A stretch of DNA of 64,000 nucleotides from NCBI RefSeq assembly GCF_900188155.1, contig NZ_FZOG01000004.1, positions 62,001 to 126,000 on the forward strand, written 5' to 3'. Position 1 is the stretch's first letter. Every line of letters begins with the position of its first letter. Shown piece after piece: positions 21,291 to 31,099 of this stretch. The notes beneath the pieces are model-generated. The model was not told the origin of the DNA. It did no database searches and was given only the letters and a program-made list of their open reading frames with translations. A program made the translations under genes and the position numbers. This stretch comes from Pseudomonas segetis (GTDB taxonomy: Bacteria > Pseudomonadota > Gammaproteobacteria > Pseudomonadales > Pseudomonadaceae).

Positions 21291-22754
21291 ATGCTAATAC
21301 TCCCCGCTGAGCACCCGCTGGACTGGAAAAAACCTCCGGTCATGACCTTGCTGCTTATCGCCCTTAATGTGCTGATTTACTTCGGCTACCAAGGGGGCGA
21401 CAGCGCTCGCGAAGCCAAGGCGGTCGACAGCTACCTGCAAGCAGGCTTGCTGAGCCGTGAGCGTCCACTTTTTGTTGAATCTTTCAGTGCCCGGCATGAA
21501 CTGAGCGCCAGCGAAACCACACAACTCGAACGCGTACGCCGCAGCCAGATGGCGCGCATGGTGCTCTACGACCTTCAGTTTGAAAACGCTATTCACCACA
21601 ACCCTGACTATCTGGCCGACAGCAACTGGCAAGCTCAACGCAGCAAGGTCGAGCAACTGCGCGACCAAATCAGCAGCATGCGTTTCGGCTTTATTCCAGC
21701 GCGCTTTAGCCTTGAAGGCCTGTTCGGCGCCATGTTCCTGCACAGCAGTTTTTCTCACCTCGCGGGCAATATGCTGTTTCTGTTTATCTTCGGCTTTGCC
21801 CTGGAGATCGCCCTTGGTCGCTGGCTCTATCTTGGCCTTTACCTGACTTGCGGCGTCGCCTCCCACCTGCTCTGGTGGATCATGGACCCGGCGTGGGTCA
21901 CCGGTGTTGGCGCCTCCGGAGCGATTTCAGGCTTGATGGGCATGTACCTGGCAATCTACGGCCTGCGCAGGATCAACTTTTTCTACTGGCTGGGGCCATT
22001 GTTTGGCTATTTCCGAGCGCCCGCACTGTGGATTCTACCGGTGTGGATGGGCAAGGAACTCTATGGCTTGCTCATGGCCAACGACAACACCAACTACTAC
22101 GCACACCTGGGCGGGCTGGGCGCGGGCTTTCTGGCCATCTACCTGAGCCAGATGGGCGGTAAACTCAGGGTTGATCAAGACTACCTGAATAAAACCGATC
22201 CAGACGCACAGTTCAAACGTGAGCTGGGCAGCCTCGACAAGCTCATTGCCGACTTTGAACTGGAACGCGCCAGCACCCGGGGCCTGACACTTGTCGAGCA
22301 GTATCCTAACCGCCCCCAATTGCTCGAAAAGCTGTACGCACTGGCTCTCACCCGCCAGGATAAAACCTTGCTCAGCGCCGTACTGAAGCAGGCTTTCAAA
22401 CTGCCTGACTCAGCGCAGAGCCTGGCACTCTTCAAGCGGATGGTGGCTGATAGCAGTGGCACGCAACAGCGCTTGCTCAGGCATCCAAGCGTGCAACTGC
22501 ATATATTGCAGCGGCTTCTTCGTGTGGATCAAGGCCCTTGTGCTCTTGGCCCCTGGCGCCTGCTTAGTCAAGCCAAGCAACGCCCACCCATGCTGCCGGC
22601 GATGACCCTGCAACTGGCAAAACAACTGGGTCGCCACCAGGACCTCAAGGCACTGGCCGAAGTCTCGCAGTTTCTTAATCGTGTCTACCCCGATGCCGAA
22701 CAAACAATGCAAGTGCATATCTATCGCCAGCATCTGAATAACCAGCCGAGCTGA
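21291..22754 (+). CDS. Rhomboid-family intramembrane serine protease
   Basis: This protein (487 aa) carries the rhomboid signatures: HSSFSHLAGNMLFLFIFG, the catalytic serine in GVGASGAISGLMGMY and the catalytic histidine in NYYAHLGGLGAGF. Membrane spans include the N-terminal MTLLLIALNVLIYFGY, and a soluble loop of about 100 residues precedes the core. The C-terminal ~190 residues are soluble and helical, perhaps TPR-like. ATG 21291 is preferred over TTG 21285. Substrates are unknown. A bidirectional terminator follows. Confidence 0.9.
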   Translation: MLILPAEHPLDWKKPPVMTLLLIALNVLIYFGYQGGDSAREAKAVDSYLQAGLLSRERPLFVESFSARHELSASETTQLERVRRSQMARMVLYDLQFENAIHHNPDYLADSNWQAQRSKVEQLRDQISSMRFGFIPARFSLEGLFGAMFLHSSFSHLAGNMLFLFIFGFALEIALGRWLYLGLYLTCGVASHLLWWIMDPAWVTGVGASGAISGLMGMYLAIYGLRRINFFYWLGPLFGYFRAPALWILPVWMGKELYGLLMANDNTNYYAHLGGLGAGFLAIYLSQMGGKLRVDQDYLNKTDPDAQFKRELGSLDKLIADFELERASTRGLTLVEQYPNRPQLLEKLYALALTRQDKTLLSAVLKQAFKLPDSAQSLALFKRMVADSSGTQQRLLRHPSVQLHILQRLLRVDQGPCALGPWRLLSQAKQRPPMLPAMTLQLAKQLGRHQDLKALAEVSQFLNRVYPDAEQTMQVHIYRQHLNNQPS

Positions 22755-22760
22755 AACGAC

Positions 22761-22793
22761 AAAGGCCCAGGGCATTCAACCCTGGGCCTTTGT
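22761..22793. terminator. Bidirectional terminator between the rhomboid gene and csbD
   Basis: AAAGGCCCAGGG and CCCTGGGCCTTT flank an eight-base loop (CATTCAAC). The stem separates the convergent rhomboid (plus) and CsbD (minus) genes and could serve both. Confidence 0.88.
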
Positions 22794-22805
22794 CGCTAGC
22801 CTGAC

Positions 22806-23003
22806 TTACAGCTTGTCGCTGAAGTCACGCAATTCTTGCTGAGCTTTTTCCTTGGTCCAGCCATAACGCTCTTGCAGCTTCCCTGCGAGGTATTCGCTGT
22901 GACCTTCAGCTACATCAAGATCATCATCTGTCAGGTTGCCCCAACGCTCTTTGATGCGGCCATTGAGCTGCTTCCACTTACCTTTGATTACATCAGAATT
23001 CAT
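22806..23003 (-). CDS. CsbD-family stress protein
   Basis: This 65-aa protein has the CsbD pattern: [26 protein letters not shown], then a C-terminal segment with [10 protein letters not shown] and KAQQELRDF. Members are small, abundant, hydrophilic proteins induced by general stress in many bacteria, of unknown mechanism. AGGAG precedes the ATG by about six bases. The upstream gene on the same strand encodes a BON protein, a common partner among stress-induced genes. Confidence 0.92.
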   Translation of the reverse strand: MNSDVIKGKWKQLNGRIKERWGNLTDDDLDVAEGHSEYLAGKLQERYGWTKEKAQQELRDFSDKL

Positions 23004-23125
23004 GGTGTGCTCCTGTTCGAGACCGCTGAAAAAGCGGCTGCACTCCCTGCAGCTCCAGAGGTCTCTAAATTGCGAACATTAACTAGCGTTGAAGACAATT
23101 GCACTTGGCAACCTGGCAAGCTGAA

Positions 23126-23494
23126 TTAGTCAGCTGTTTTCAGGCCATCAGCCGAAACGTCTTTAACACCGTTGATTTCCTTGGTTTTGGCCACTGCCAG
23201 ATCACGCTCTGCATCGCTGGCCACGACGCCGGACAACGACACAACACCTTTGTTGGTCTCGACCTTGATATCCAGGGCGCTGAGGCTATCGTCAGCCAGG
23301 AAGGTCGACTTAACTTTGCTGGTGATCCAGGTATCGGTTACAACTTCACCGGCTTGGTCCATGGTGTCGTTGGCGGCCAGCATGGTTGGCTGCATGGCGC
23401 TTGAGGTATCGGCAAATGCGGTACCCGCCAGCGGCAAGCTCAGGGCGGTCGCGGTGATAGCGGCAAAGGCGAACTTATTAATTGGCGTTTTCAT
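23126..23494 (-). CDS. BON-domain periplasmic protein (OsmY-like)
   Basis: This 122-aa protein begins with a signal peptide (about residues 1-28, ending GTAFA-DTSS). It then has one BON domain (VVTDTWITSKVKSTFLAD through VKDVSADG). BON proteins such as OsmY bind membranes or act as envelope chaperones under osmotic stress. A strong ribosome binding site (CAGGAGCGATACCC) precedes the ATG. A sequence fitting a sigma54 promoter lies about 70 bases upstream. csbD follows on the same strand. Confidence 0.92.
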   Translation of the reverse strand: MKTPINKFAFAAITATALSLPLAGTAFADTSSAMQPTMLAANDTMDQAGEVVTDTWITSKVKSTFLADDSLSALDIKVETNKGVVSLSGVVASDAERDLAVAKTKEINGVKDVSADGLKTAD

Positions 23495-23563
23495 GGGTAT
23501 CGCTCCTGTACATTTTGATTATTCTGCATGCCAGATCCTAGCTGCAGTCTCACCAGTACTATT

Positions 23564-23579
23564 GCAGGCCCTGTGCCAA
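23564..23579 (-). promoter_or_regulatory. Possible sigma54 promoter of the BON gene
   Basis: Read on the minus strand, TTGGCACAGGGCCTGC matches the -24/-12 pattern (TGGCAC, five bases, then CTGC), with GG and GC 12 bases apart. It would start transcription near 23552 and give a leader of about 58 nt. No NtrC-type activator site was recognised upstream. Confidence 0.45.
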
Positions 23580-23700
23580 CTTTTTAAACAGATAAAAACC
23601 CTTTTAAATCATATACTTAACAATCAAACCAATTTTCAGCTTTCGTGCAATGCGCATGTTCGATCAAATTCTACCGGGCATATTGCACGATATAATCGGA

Positions 23701-25119
23701 TCAACCCGGCATGCCGGATAATTTGGCCAGGGTCGCCTCCAGGTTGGCCACCTCGCCGAGCAAGGGCGACTGTGGATAGCGCAGGCGAACGAACTGCAGC
23801 AATTTTTGCGCTTGCTCAACCTGCCCAAGCCCTTCGGCAAAAATGCGTGCCGCCAGCAGATAAGCCCGCGGAATTTGTGGGTAATCAGGTGCCCGTTGAT
23901 GCAGGTTACGTAGCAGGCTCAAGGCCTCACGATTCTTGTGGCGCATAGCCAGGGCCTCGGCAATACGCTCACAGACCAGAGGATCATCAGGCAGGTAATC
24001 GGCCTTGAACCGACGGGCATTAAGCAAGGCCGTCGCTCCCAGTGCCGGGTTAAGCCGCGCAGCCAGCGGCATATAATGCTGAAGATGGCGCAAGCAGCGC
24101 TCGCCTGAATTGAGATTGAAAAGCAGTTGGTGAAATCGCTCATTGAGCTTGAGATCGTCAGGATGCTTCTCAAGTGCCGCGGTCAGCGTTTCAAGAGCAT
24201 TATCACTCTGCCCTTCCTTCAAGCGGATCTCGGTTTCAGCCAGCGCCTTGCGCCGCTGGTATTCATCTGCCGCAAACCCTGCCTGGCTATCTTCATCGAC
24301 GATCACGTAGCCCAATGCACCTTGGTACTGGAACACGACGTAGCCCATCATCGCGCACATCACCACGCCGAAATAGGCGAAGGCAAAGGCCATGACCGGC
24401 AGCAAGATCACTCGGGGCAAGCCATGTGCCAGCATATAAGCGACCCAGCCCGGTGACTGCCAGAGGATGAACAGGAATGCGCAAAGAATCAGATAGCGCC
24501 AGCCCATGGCGGTGATGACCTGCCCGACCTGCTCCGGACTCAATGCCGAAGAGAGGTCCTTATCCAGCGCCAAACGTATGATGCTCGCGGGCATAACCAG
24601 CAACAGGCCGATGTTCACACACCAATAAAGCGCTTCGCTGTTGAAGTCCGCCGCGAGCCAAAGGATCGCAAAAGCGATGAGGAATACCGCCAGCTGCTTG
24701 AAAAACAGGCTGAAGCCCTCGCCAGTAAAAGCACTGGTCAAACTTGGCGCAGCCTTTACCGCAAGGCTGTTGGCCTCAATGACGCTGTGAAAATACTTGG
24801 TGGCGATACTGAACAGAATCACCCACAAGATAATCGAACGCGGCATAAAGATGCTGGCAACAGCCAACAGCGCGGCAAATGCCAGCGGCCCGGGCTGCAA
24901 GGCGTAGAGGAAAAATGCTGGCAAACGCTGCCAAAACGGCTGCGCAGTATTGGCAGCCCCCAGAAACTCCAGCTGGCTGCTGCACATGGGACAACGTGGC
25001 GCGTCATCCGGCGCATCCATATTCAACGGAATACAACAATCGCCATAGCTGCGCTCGCACGAGCGACACAACCAGGTCGCTGGCTGTTCGGGGTGATAGC
25101 GGCAAGCGGTCTTGTCCAT
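23701..25119 (-). CDS. Membrane protein with N-terminal Cys/His zinc-finger-like domain and C-terminal repeats
   Basis: This 472-aa protein starts with a metal-binding-like region: C6, H9, C18, C21, C28, C29, C43 and C46, resembling a B-box or zinc-ribbon finger. Several hydrophobic segments follow between about residues 75 and 285, placing it in the inner membrane. The C-terminal ~170 residues (from about 300: DEYQRRKALAETEIRLKEG, then LETLTAALEKHPDDLKLN) look like TPR-type helical repeats. The function is not recognised. The architecture suggests a membrane scaffold. A TPR-only relative is possible. Confidence 0.75.
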   Translation of the reverse strand: MDKTACRYHPEQPATWLCRSCERSYGDCCIPLNMDAPDDAPRCPMCSSQLEFLGAANTAQPFWQRLPAFFLYALQPGPLAFAALLAVASIFMPRSIILWVILFSIATKYFHSVIEANSLAVKAAPSLTSAFTGEGFSLFFKQLAVFLIAFAILWLAADFNSEALYWCVNIGLLLVMPASIIRLALDKDLSSALSPEQVGQVITAMGWRYLILCAFLFILWQSPGWVAYMLAHGLPRVILLPVMAFAFAYFGVVMCAMMGYVVFQYQGALGYVIVDEDSQAGFAADEYQRRKALAETEIRLKEGQSDNALETLTAALEKHPDDLKLNERFHQLLFNLNSGERCLRHLQHYMPLAARLNPALGATALLNARRFKADYLPDDPLVCERIAEALAMRHKNREALSLLRNLHQRAPDYPQIPRAYLLAARIFAEGLGQVEQAQKLLQFVRLRYPQSPLLGEVANLEATLAKLSGMPG

Positions 25120-25229
25120 AAGTTATATTCCTGAGAGCTCGATATGTACTTAGCCATCCACCGCGATAGCCTAATGCCAGCGGGTATTATCTGCACCTGG
25201 AAAACACCAGAGCCATGCAGCGCATCACG

Positions 25230-26507
25230 CTAGGCACTTGGGTTTGCCCCATTACTGCCTGGTGACTTGAACATTATTCCTGATTGTTCTGAACCTTTGC
25301 TCCCGACAAACAGGGCGAATATTGCAAGACCTTGAAAGCATCCAGCCATAGCCAGTATGAACAACTCCCCCGCTTCCCCTGCAAACAATGATCTGGCCCC
25401 GCCAAAAACTACCGGAGCGAAAGCGTAGCAACCTTGTGCAGTCGCAACGATCAGCGTCACCACCCGTTGAATCTGCTGGCGAGCAAACTCTGACTGAGCA
25501 ATAAGCGGTGGCAAGGACGTTGCATTACCAATGCCCAGGCCGAAAAGGACCATGCCGACCCAAAGCAGCTCTGGAAAAGCACCTATGCCCATCAAGCTCA
25601 AGCATCCGGCGAACTGGCAGCCATAGCTCATGCCAGCAACCCTACGGCGACTTGCGCTTGGCGATAGCAGCCAGCTGGACAAAAACCTGCCCGCTATCGC
25701 GCTTACCGTTGCCAGCCCCATTGCCAACCCCGCCTGTTGTTCCGCGACGTGACCAACCAATAGCAAGAACAGCTGGCTGATCAGCCCAATCTGAGCGAAC
25801 AGCCCGAGTGACATTGCCACCGTTAACGTGAGGAACTGCCTATTGTTCCATAGTGATATCACTGCCGGGCTTGACGATTGGGCCTGCTCAATTGGCGCAT
25901 AAGACTCACCATCCGGGTATTGGCCTATCTGTCCAGGCCGAACCCTGAAAACGTAAAAGCAGAGCAGTGCGATAACGAACACCGACAGAACCCCGACGCC
26001 AATTGAGGCCTGTGAAAATCCAAACCGGCCAATTAGATAGACCCAAACAGATGAAAAGATGACACCACCGATGCTCGCGCCGTTGTAGGCCATTGCCAAG
26101 GCACCTGGGCGCTTGCTGACGAACCAGGGGGCAATAATTGCATTAACCGCTGCAGCGCCCATGGTGACCCAACCGAACCCGCTGAGGATTGCGGCTATGA
26201 ACAACTGATACGGCTGGCTGGCTATCGACCACCCGTACACACCCAAAGCAAGGGTCATCGCGCCGAAAAGCGTCGTTAAGGGAATACCTGCACGTTTATA
26301 TAGAACAGGTAGCTTCACGACTACCAAGGTGCCTGCCAGAAAGTGCAGGGTCACAGCTGCCGAACACAGCGCCAAGGACCAGCCTGTCCTCTGCATCACG
26401 GCATACATGAATATCGGCGGGCCATAAAAACCAATACCCCAGCCGAAGACAGCCATCAAAAAAGTTGCAGCCACTACCTTTTTGCCAAAAAAACTTGATG
26501 CGTTCAT
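25230..26507 (-). CDS. MFS transporter
   Basis: This protein of 425 aa has about twelve hydrophobic segments beginning VVAATFLMAVFGWGIGFYGPP. A basic loop and the AMAYNGASIGGVIFSSVW segment are typical of the major facilitator superfamily. ATG 26507 (MNASSFFGKK) is chosen with AGGAAGG upstream. A longer frame from GTG 26687 would run into the divergent regulator. The substrate is unknown. Its closeness to a divergent ArsR-type repressor suggests an efflux or uptake system switched on by a small molecule or metal. Confidence 0.85.
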   Translation of the reverse strand: MNASSFFGKKVVAATFLMAVFGWGIGFYGPPIFMYAVMQRTGWSLALCSAAVTLHFLAGTLVVVKLPVLYKRAGIPLTTLFGAMTLALGVYGWSIASQPYQLFIAAILSGFGWVTMGAAAVNAIIAPWFVSKRPGALAMAYNGASIGGVIFSSVWVYLIGRFGFSQASIGVGVLSVFVIALLCFYVFRVRPGQIGQYPDGESYAPIEQAQSSSPAVISLWNNRQFLTLTVAMSLGLFAQIGLISQLFLLLVGHVAEQQAGLAMGLATVSAIAGRFLSSWLLSPSASRRRVAGMSYGCQFAGCLSLMGIGAFPELLWVGMVLFGLGIGNATSLPPLIAQSEFARQQIQRVVTLIVATAQGCYAFAPVVFGGARSLFAGEAGELFILAMAGCFQGLAIFALFVGSKGSEQSGIMFKSPGSNGANPSA

Positions 26508-26526
26508 CAACCTGTTCCTTCCTATG

Positions 26527-26573
26527 CTTTTGCCGAAGTATGATGATTTCGCACATGGACACTTCGGGAAAAG
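26527..26573. promoter_or_regulatory. Long inverted repeat between MFS gene and ArsR-type regulator
   Basis: CTTTTGCCGAAGT (26527-26539) and ACTTCGGGAAAAG (26561-26573) are inverted copies matching at 12 of 13 positions, separated by 21 bases. They fill most of the 73-base divergent intergenic region. They are the obvious candidate operator for the regulator at 26581. Confidence 0.65.
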
Positions 26574-26580
26574 CTGAACT

Positions 26581-27270
26581 ATGGATGCTGAATCTGCAGA
26601 TCTTTCTCTGGCGGCGGTAGCAGGTGCAATCGCTGACCCTGCCCGCTCAAAAATGCTTTGCGCGCTACTGGACGGCTGTGCTCGCACGGCGACTGAACTG
26701 GCCGCGCTGGCCGATGTTGGCGCCTCGACAGCAAGCGCTCACTTTGCGCGACTTCGCGAGCAGGGCTTGGTAGAGATGCATGTTCAAGGTCGCTATCGTT
26801 ATTACCGGCTAAGCAATGCCCAGGTGGCCAAAGCGTTGGAGTCGTTATTGTCGATAACGGATCACCAGGCAATGAGGTTCAAACCCAGCACGCCTTCAGC
26901 CTTGAGGCATGCGAGAACCTGTTATGACCATTGCGCAGGCGAGATTGCGGTCGGGCTGCACGATGCACTGCTGAATGAGGGCTGGATTTATCTACAAGAC
27001 AAGGATTACTGCCTGAGCGAACAAGGAGCAGACAGCCTTGCCCGACTGGGGCTTGATGTAGACAGCGCATTAAGCCAACGCAGGCGTCTGGCCTATCCCT
27101 GCATGGATTGGAGTGAGCGCTCTCCACACATCGGCGGTGCATTGGGAGCAGCATTACTTAACTTGATGCTTAAACAAGGCTGGATGAGCCGTCACCTCGA
27201 CTCCAGGGCGCTCACCTTGACCCCAAAAGGGGCCGCCAAGCTGAGCAAAACATTTGGCATTCAATGCTGA
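26581..27270 (+). CDS. ArsR-family transcriptional regulator
   Basis: This 229-aa protein has an N-terminal winged helix of the ArsR type (AIADPARSKMLCALLDG, then TELAALADVGASTASAHFARLREQGLV and GRYRYYRLSN). The C-terminal ~120 residues are a larger effector region, with RTCYDHCAGE carrying two cysteines. The extra domain makes it longer than classic metal-sensing ArsR proteins. It is divergent from the MFS gene, with a long inverted repeat between them. The inducer is unknown. Confidence 0.85.
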   Translation: MDAESADLSLAAVAGAIADPARSKMLCALLDGCARTATELAALADVGASTASAHFARLREQGLVEMHVQGRYRYYRLSNAQVAKALESLLSITDHQAMRFKPSTPSALRHARTCYDHCAGEIAVGLHDALLNEGWIYLQDKDYCLSEQGADSLARLGLDVDSALSQRRRLAYPCMDWSERSPHIGGALGAALLNLMLKQGWMSRHLDSRALTLTPKGAAKLSKTFGIQC

Positions 27271-27321
27271 GCAGCCGCGCCCACCCGACACAATCAAAAC
27301 CACAATTATCACAGCGCAAAA

Positions 27322-27345
27322 AAAAGGGCCCGCAAGGGCCCTTTT
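27322..27345 (-). terminator. Terminator of pnp
   Basis: AAAAGGGCCC-GCAA-GGGCCCTTTT lies just after the pnp stop. On the minus strand it is followed by a long T run, so it ends pnp transcription. It may also stop transcription from the regulator on the plus strand. Confidence 0.92.
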
Positions 27346-27367
27346 CTAGACTACAGACAGCTCGCGA

Positions 27368-29473
27368 TTAAACGCCCGATGCCTTGGCAGCGGCAACGTC
27401 CTTGATCGACAGCTTGATACGGCCGCGGTTGTCCACGTCCAGTACCAGCACTTCAACTTCCTGACCTTCCTTCAGAATGTCGGTGACCTTCTCAACGCGA
27501 GCATCGCTCAACATCGAGATGTGCACCAGGCCGTCTTTGCCCGGCAGGATGTTTACGAAGGCGCCGAAGTCAACAATACGCTCAACCTTGCCGACATAGA
27601 TCTTGCCGATTTCAGCTTCTGCGGTGATGCCCAGGACACGCTGCTTAGCGGCTTCAGCTGCGTCCTTGGTTTCGCCGAAGATCTTGATCGAACCGTCGTC
27701 TTCGATATCGATCGAGGCTTTGGTTTCTTCACAGATCGCACGGATGGTCGCGCCGCCTTTACCGATCACATCACGGATCTTGTCCTGATCGATCTTCATC
27801 GCGATCATGGTTGGGGCATTTGCCGACAACTCAGTACGCGACTGGGCGAGAACCTGGTTCATCTGGCCGAGGATATTCAGGCGCGCTTCCAGGGCTTGGC
27901 CCAGAGCGATTTCCATGATTTCTTCGGTGATGCCCTGGATCTTGATGTCCATCTGCAGCGCGGTAACGCCTTTGTCGGTACCCGCTACCTTGAAGTCCAT
28001 GTCGCCCAGGTGATCTTCGTCGCCGAGAATGTCGGTCAGGACTGCAAACTTCTCGCCTTCCTTAACCAGACCCATGGCGATACCGGCAACCGGAGCCTTC
28101 ATCGGAACACCGGCATCCATCAGCGCCAGGGAAGCACCGCAGACCGAAGCCATGGAGCTGGAACCGTTGGATTCAGTGATTTCCGATACCACACGGATGG
28201 TGTACGGGAACTCATCGGCGTTTGGCAGCATGGCGGCAACCGAACGGCGTGCCAGGCGGCCGTGACCGATTTCGCGACGACCCGTAGCGCCCATGCGGCC
28301 ACACTCGCCAACCGAATACGGTGGGAAGTTGTAGTGCAGCATGAACGGGTCTTTACGCTCGCCTTCAAGGGTGTCGAGCAACTGTGCATCACGGGCGGTA
28401 CCCAAAGTGGCCACGACCAGCGCCTGGGTTTCGCCACGGGTGAACAAGGCCGAGCCGTGGGTCTTGTCCAGAACACCGACTTCGATGTTCAGGCCACGCA
28501 CGGTACGGGTGTCACGGCCATCGATACGCGGCTGACCGTTAACGATGTTCTCGCGTACGGTGCGGTATTCGATTTCACCGAAGATGTCTTTGACTTCGCC
28601 GGCAGTCGGCTGGTCTTCTTCACCGGAGAACTTGGCAACGACTTCATTGCGCAACTCGCCCAGGCGCGCATAGCGCTCGTGCTTGACAGTGATGGTGTAA
28701 GCCTGGGAGATAGCATCGCCAAACTCGCTACGAATAGCGTTAAGCAGTGCAGTGTTCTCGGCTTTCGGCTGCCAGTCCCAGGTTGGCTTGGCGGCTTCTG
28801 CGGCCAGTTCGGCAACAGCGTTGATCACGACCTGGAATTCATCGTGGGCAAAGAGCACAGCGCCCAGCATCTGGTCTTCGGTCAGCTCTTTGGCTTCCGA
28901 CTCAACCATCAGTACGGCGTCTTTGGTACCGGCTACAACCATGTCCAGGCTCGAAGCCTTGAGCTGCTCGTAGTTAGGGTTCAACAGGTAGCCTGTTTCC
29001 GGGTGGAAAGCCACGCGCGCAGCACCGATTGGGCCGTTGAACGGGATGCCCGAAATCGCCAGGGCAGCCGAAGTACCGATCATCGCAGCGATATCCGGAT
29101 CAGTTTTCTTGCTGGTGGAGATAACGGTGCAGATTACCTGCACTTCGTTCTGGAAGCCTTCTGGAAACAGCGGGCGGATCGGACGATCGATCAGGCGCGA
29201 GGTCAGGGTTTCTTTCTCGGAAGGACGTGCTTCACGCTTGAAGAAACCACCAGGGATTTTACCGGCAGCGTAGGTCTTTTCCTGGTAATGCACGGACAGT
29301 GGGAAAAAGCCCTTGCTCGGATCAGCGGTCTTGGCGCCAGTTACAGCAACCAGGACAGTTACGTCGTCATCAACTGTGACCAGCACAGCGCCGGAGGCTT
29401 GACGGGCGATACGGCCTGTCTCGAGGGTAACGGTCGATTGACCGAATTGAAATTTCTTGATTACCGGGTTCAC
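27368..29473 (-). CDS. pnp: Polyribonucleotide nucleotidyltransferase
   Basis: PNPase, 701 aa, degrades RNA 3' to 5' using phosphate and joins the RNase E degradosome. The first RNase PH domain has [11 protein letters not shown]. The second has [17 protein letters not shown] text around [18 protein letters not shown] ([17 protein letters not shown]) and S1 ([18 protein letters not shown]) domains follow. The start is GTG 29473, preceded by GAAGGAAAA. A longer frame upstream lacks family similarity. It lies after rpsO, with a terminator in between, as in other gamma-proteobacteria. Confidence 0.96.
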   Translation of the reverse strand: MNPVIKKFQFGQSTVTLETGRIARQASGAVLVTVDDDVTVLVAVTGAKTADPSKGFFPLSVHYQEKTYAAGKIPGGFFKREARPSEKETLTSRLIDRPIRPLFPEGFQNEVQVICTVISTSKKTDPDIAAMIGTSAALAISGIPFNGPIGAARVAFHPETGYLLNPNYEQLKASSLDMVVAGTKDAVLMVESEAKELTEDQMLGAVLFAHDEFQVVINAVAELAAEAAKPTWDWQPKAENTALLNAIRSEFGDAISQAYTITVKHERYARLGELRNEVVAKFSGEEDQPTAGEVKDIFGEIEYRTVRENIVNGQPRIDGRDTRTVRGLNIEVGVLDKTHGSALFTRGETQALVVATLGTARDAQLLDTLEGERKDPFMLHYNFPPYSVGECGRMGATGRREIGHGRLARRSVAAMLPNADEFPYTIRVVSEITESNGSSSMASVCGASLALMDAGVPMKAPVAGIAMGLVKEGEKFAVLTDILGDEDHLGDMDFKVAGTDKGVTALQMDIKIQGITEEIMEIALGQALEARLNILGQMNQVLAQSRTELSANAPTMIAMKIDQDKIRDVIGKGGATIRAICEETKASIDIEDDGSIKIFGETKDAAEAAKQRVLGITAEAEIGKIYVGKVERIVDFGAFVNILPGKDGLVHISMLSDARVEKVTDILKEGQEVEVLVLDVDNRGRIKLSIKDVAAAKASGV

Positions 29474-29646
29474 GGTGTTTTCCTTCTCTATATTGCCTTG
29501 GGGGAAACCTGAAGGGGCTGCGAAAAGCGACGGCGTCAGACACGCACATGGGGCTTTGCGAAACCACCTGAATGTTGCATAAAACAATTCGTGGGCAGCT
29601 GCGGGAGTCGGCCCGAGACTGTCCAAAATGCATGTAGCTGAAACAC

Positions 29647-29681
29647 AAAAGCTGGAAGTGGGGTAAACCCACTTCCAGCTT
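29647..29681 (-). terminator. Terminator after rpsO
   Basis: On the minus strand, AGCTGGAAGTGGG and CCCACTTCCAGCT form a 13-bp stem followed by TTTTGTGTTT. It lies 27 bases after the rpsO stop and would limit read-through to pnp. Confidence 0.88.
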
Positions 29682-29708
29682 CAGCATTCAGCTACGCGCA
29701 AGCATCGC

Positions 29709-29978
29709 TTAGCGACGCAGACCCAGGCGACCGATCAGGGCGCTGTAACGGCTAACATCTTTACCCTTCAGGTAGTCCAGCAGCTTACGACGCTGGTTAA
29801 CCATACGGATCAGACCACGACGCGAGTGGTGATCTTTACCGTTGGCCTTGAAGTGGCCTTGCAGCTTGTTGATGTTGGCAGACAGCAGTGCAACTTGCAC
29901 TTCCGGGCTACCAGTATCAGTTTCAGCTTGCTTGTAGTCGTTTACGATTTGGGCTTTTTCTTCAACGCTGAGTGCCAT
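29709..29978 (-). CDS. rpsO: 30S ribosomal protein S15
   Basis: This 89-aa protein binds 16S rRNA early in 30S assembly. Signature stretches are [36 protein letters not shown] and [32 protein letters not shown] precedes the ATG. The 199-base gap upstream, towards truB, probably holds its promoter and a leader able to bind S15 for autoregulation as in E. coli, but no structure was confirmed. Confidence 0.98.
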   Translation of the reverse strand: MALSVEEKAQIVNDYKQAETDTGSPEVQVALLSANINKLQGHFKANGKDHHSRRGLIRMVNQRRKLLDYLKGKDVSRYSALIGRLGLRR

Positions 29979-30177
29979 GTTGGCTTCCTCTCATTCAAGC
30001 AACCGCAGAGCGGTCGCAATAGGCTGGGAACTGCTTCCCATGTTTTAAAGTGAGGAGTGACCGTGCCTATTAACAGCCATCCTCGGTGTGAGAGCCCCTT
30101 ATAGCTAAGCAGCTCTCAAATTCTGTCTCAAACTTAGATCACTAAATTCTCTGGCCGCGCATTCTACTACGGTTTGT

Positions 30178-31092
30178 TCACTCAGCGCGAATCAACCGAC
30201 GTGGTGCAATACGGCCATCTTCGCTGACTTCGCCAATCCCGATGAAGCGACCGTTGTGATCCTGAACCCGAACCATGCCGAACTTTGGCGCATCTGGAGC
30301 GCGTACCGCCTGGCCCTGTAACCAGTAGAACGCGCTGTGCTCGGAAAACTGCAACAGCGGCCAGTGCTCCAGACCGCTATCGACTGGCTGCAAGAAGCGG
30401 TCAACGGCTTCATTACCGCCATCTGCATGGACAGCTTCAAGCTCTTCCAATGTGACGGTTTGAGTCAGATTGAACGGGCCGGCCTTGGTTCTGCGCAATT
30501 CGGCAACATGAGCGCCACAGCCCAGCAGATGGCCGATATCCTCGACCAATGTGCGGATGTAGGTGCCCTTGCTGCAATCGACAGCCAGGCGCGCAACTTC
30601 TGCCTCGCAGGACAACAACTCCAAGTGGGAGATGGTCACGTCACGCGGTTCACGCTCGACGACCTCACCGGCACGAGCAAGCTTGTACAGCGGCTGGCCA
30701 TCACGCTTGAGTGCCGAGTACATCGGTGGAATCTGCTTTATGTCACCGCGAAACTGCGGCAATAGCGCTTCAATATCGGCGCCTTGGACATTAACCGGCT
30801 TACGCTCGATGACTTCACCCTCGGCATCGGCCGTGGTGGTGGTCACACCCAGTTGCATCAGGGTTTCATAACCCTTGTCGGCATCGAGCAAATACTGCGA
30901 AAACTTGGTCGCCTCACCAAAGCACAAGGGCAATACACCCGTAGCCAATGGATCAAGACTGCCGGTGTGGCCAGCTTTCTCGGCATTGAGCAACCAGCGC
31001 ACCTTTTGCAGGGCTGCATTGGAGCTAAAGCCCTTTGGCTTATCCAGCAGGATGATGCCGTTGACCTTGCGGCGAATACGCTTTACCTGAGC
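30178..31092 (-). CDS. truB: tRNA pseudouridine-55 synthase
   Basis: This 304-aa enzyme makes pseudouridine 55 in the tRNA T loop. The catalytic aspartate is D48 in [27 protein letters not shown] and the C-terminal PUA-type region follow. The start is GTG 31092, preceded by AAGGAG at ideal spacing. A longer in-frame start would overlap rbfA. It is part of the rimP-nusA-infB-rbfA-truB unit. Confidence 0.96.
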   Translation of the reverse strand, partial: AQVKRIRRKVNGIILLDKPKGFSSNAALQKVRWLLNAEKAGHTGSLDPLATGVLPLCFGEATKFSQYLLDADKGYETLMQLGVTTTTADAEGEVIERKPVNVQGADIEALLPQFRGDIKQIPPMYSALKRDGQPLYKLARAGEVVEREPRDVTISHLELLSCEAEVARLAVDCSKGTYIRTLVEDIGHLLGCGAHVAELRRTKAGPFNLTQTVTLEELEAVHADGGNEAVDRFLQPVDSGLEHWPLLQFSEHSAFYWLQGQAVRAPDAPKFGMVRVQDHNGRFIGIGEVSEDGRIAPRRLIRAE

Positions 31093-31099
31093 CACGCAC

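Noticed and set aside
27521..29512. A 663-codon open frame on the plus strand opposite pnp
   Set aside because: It is the antisense of a highly biased coding sequence, shows no recognisable domain and no ribosome binding site, and pnp itself is certain.
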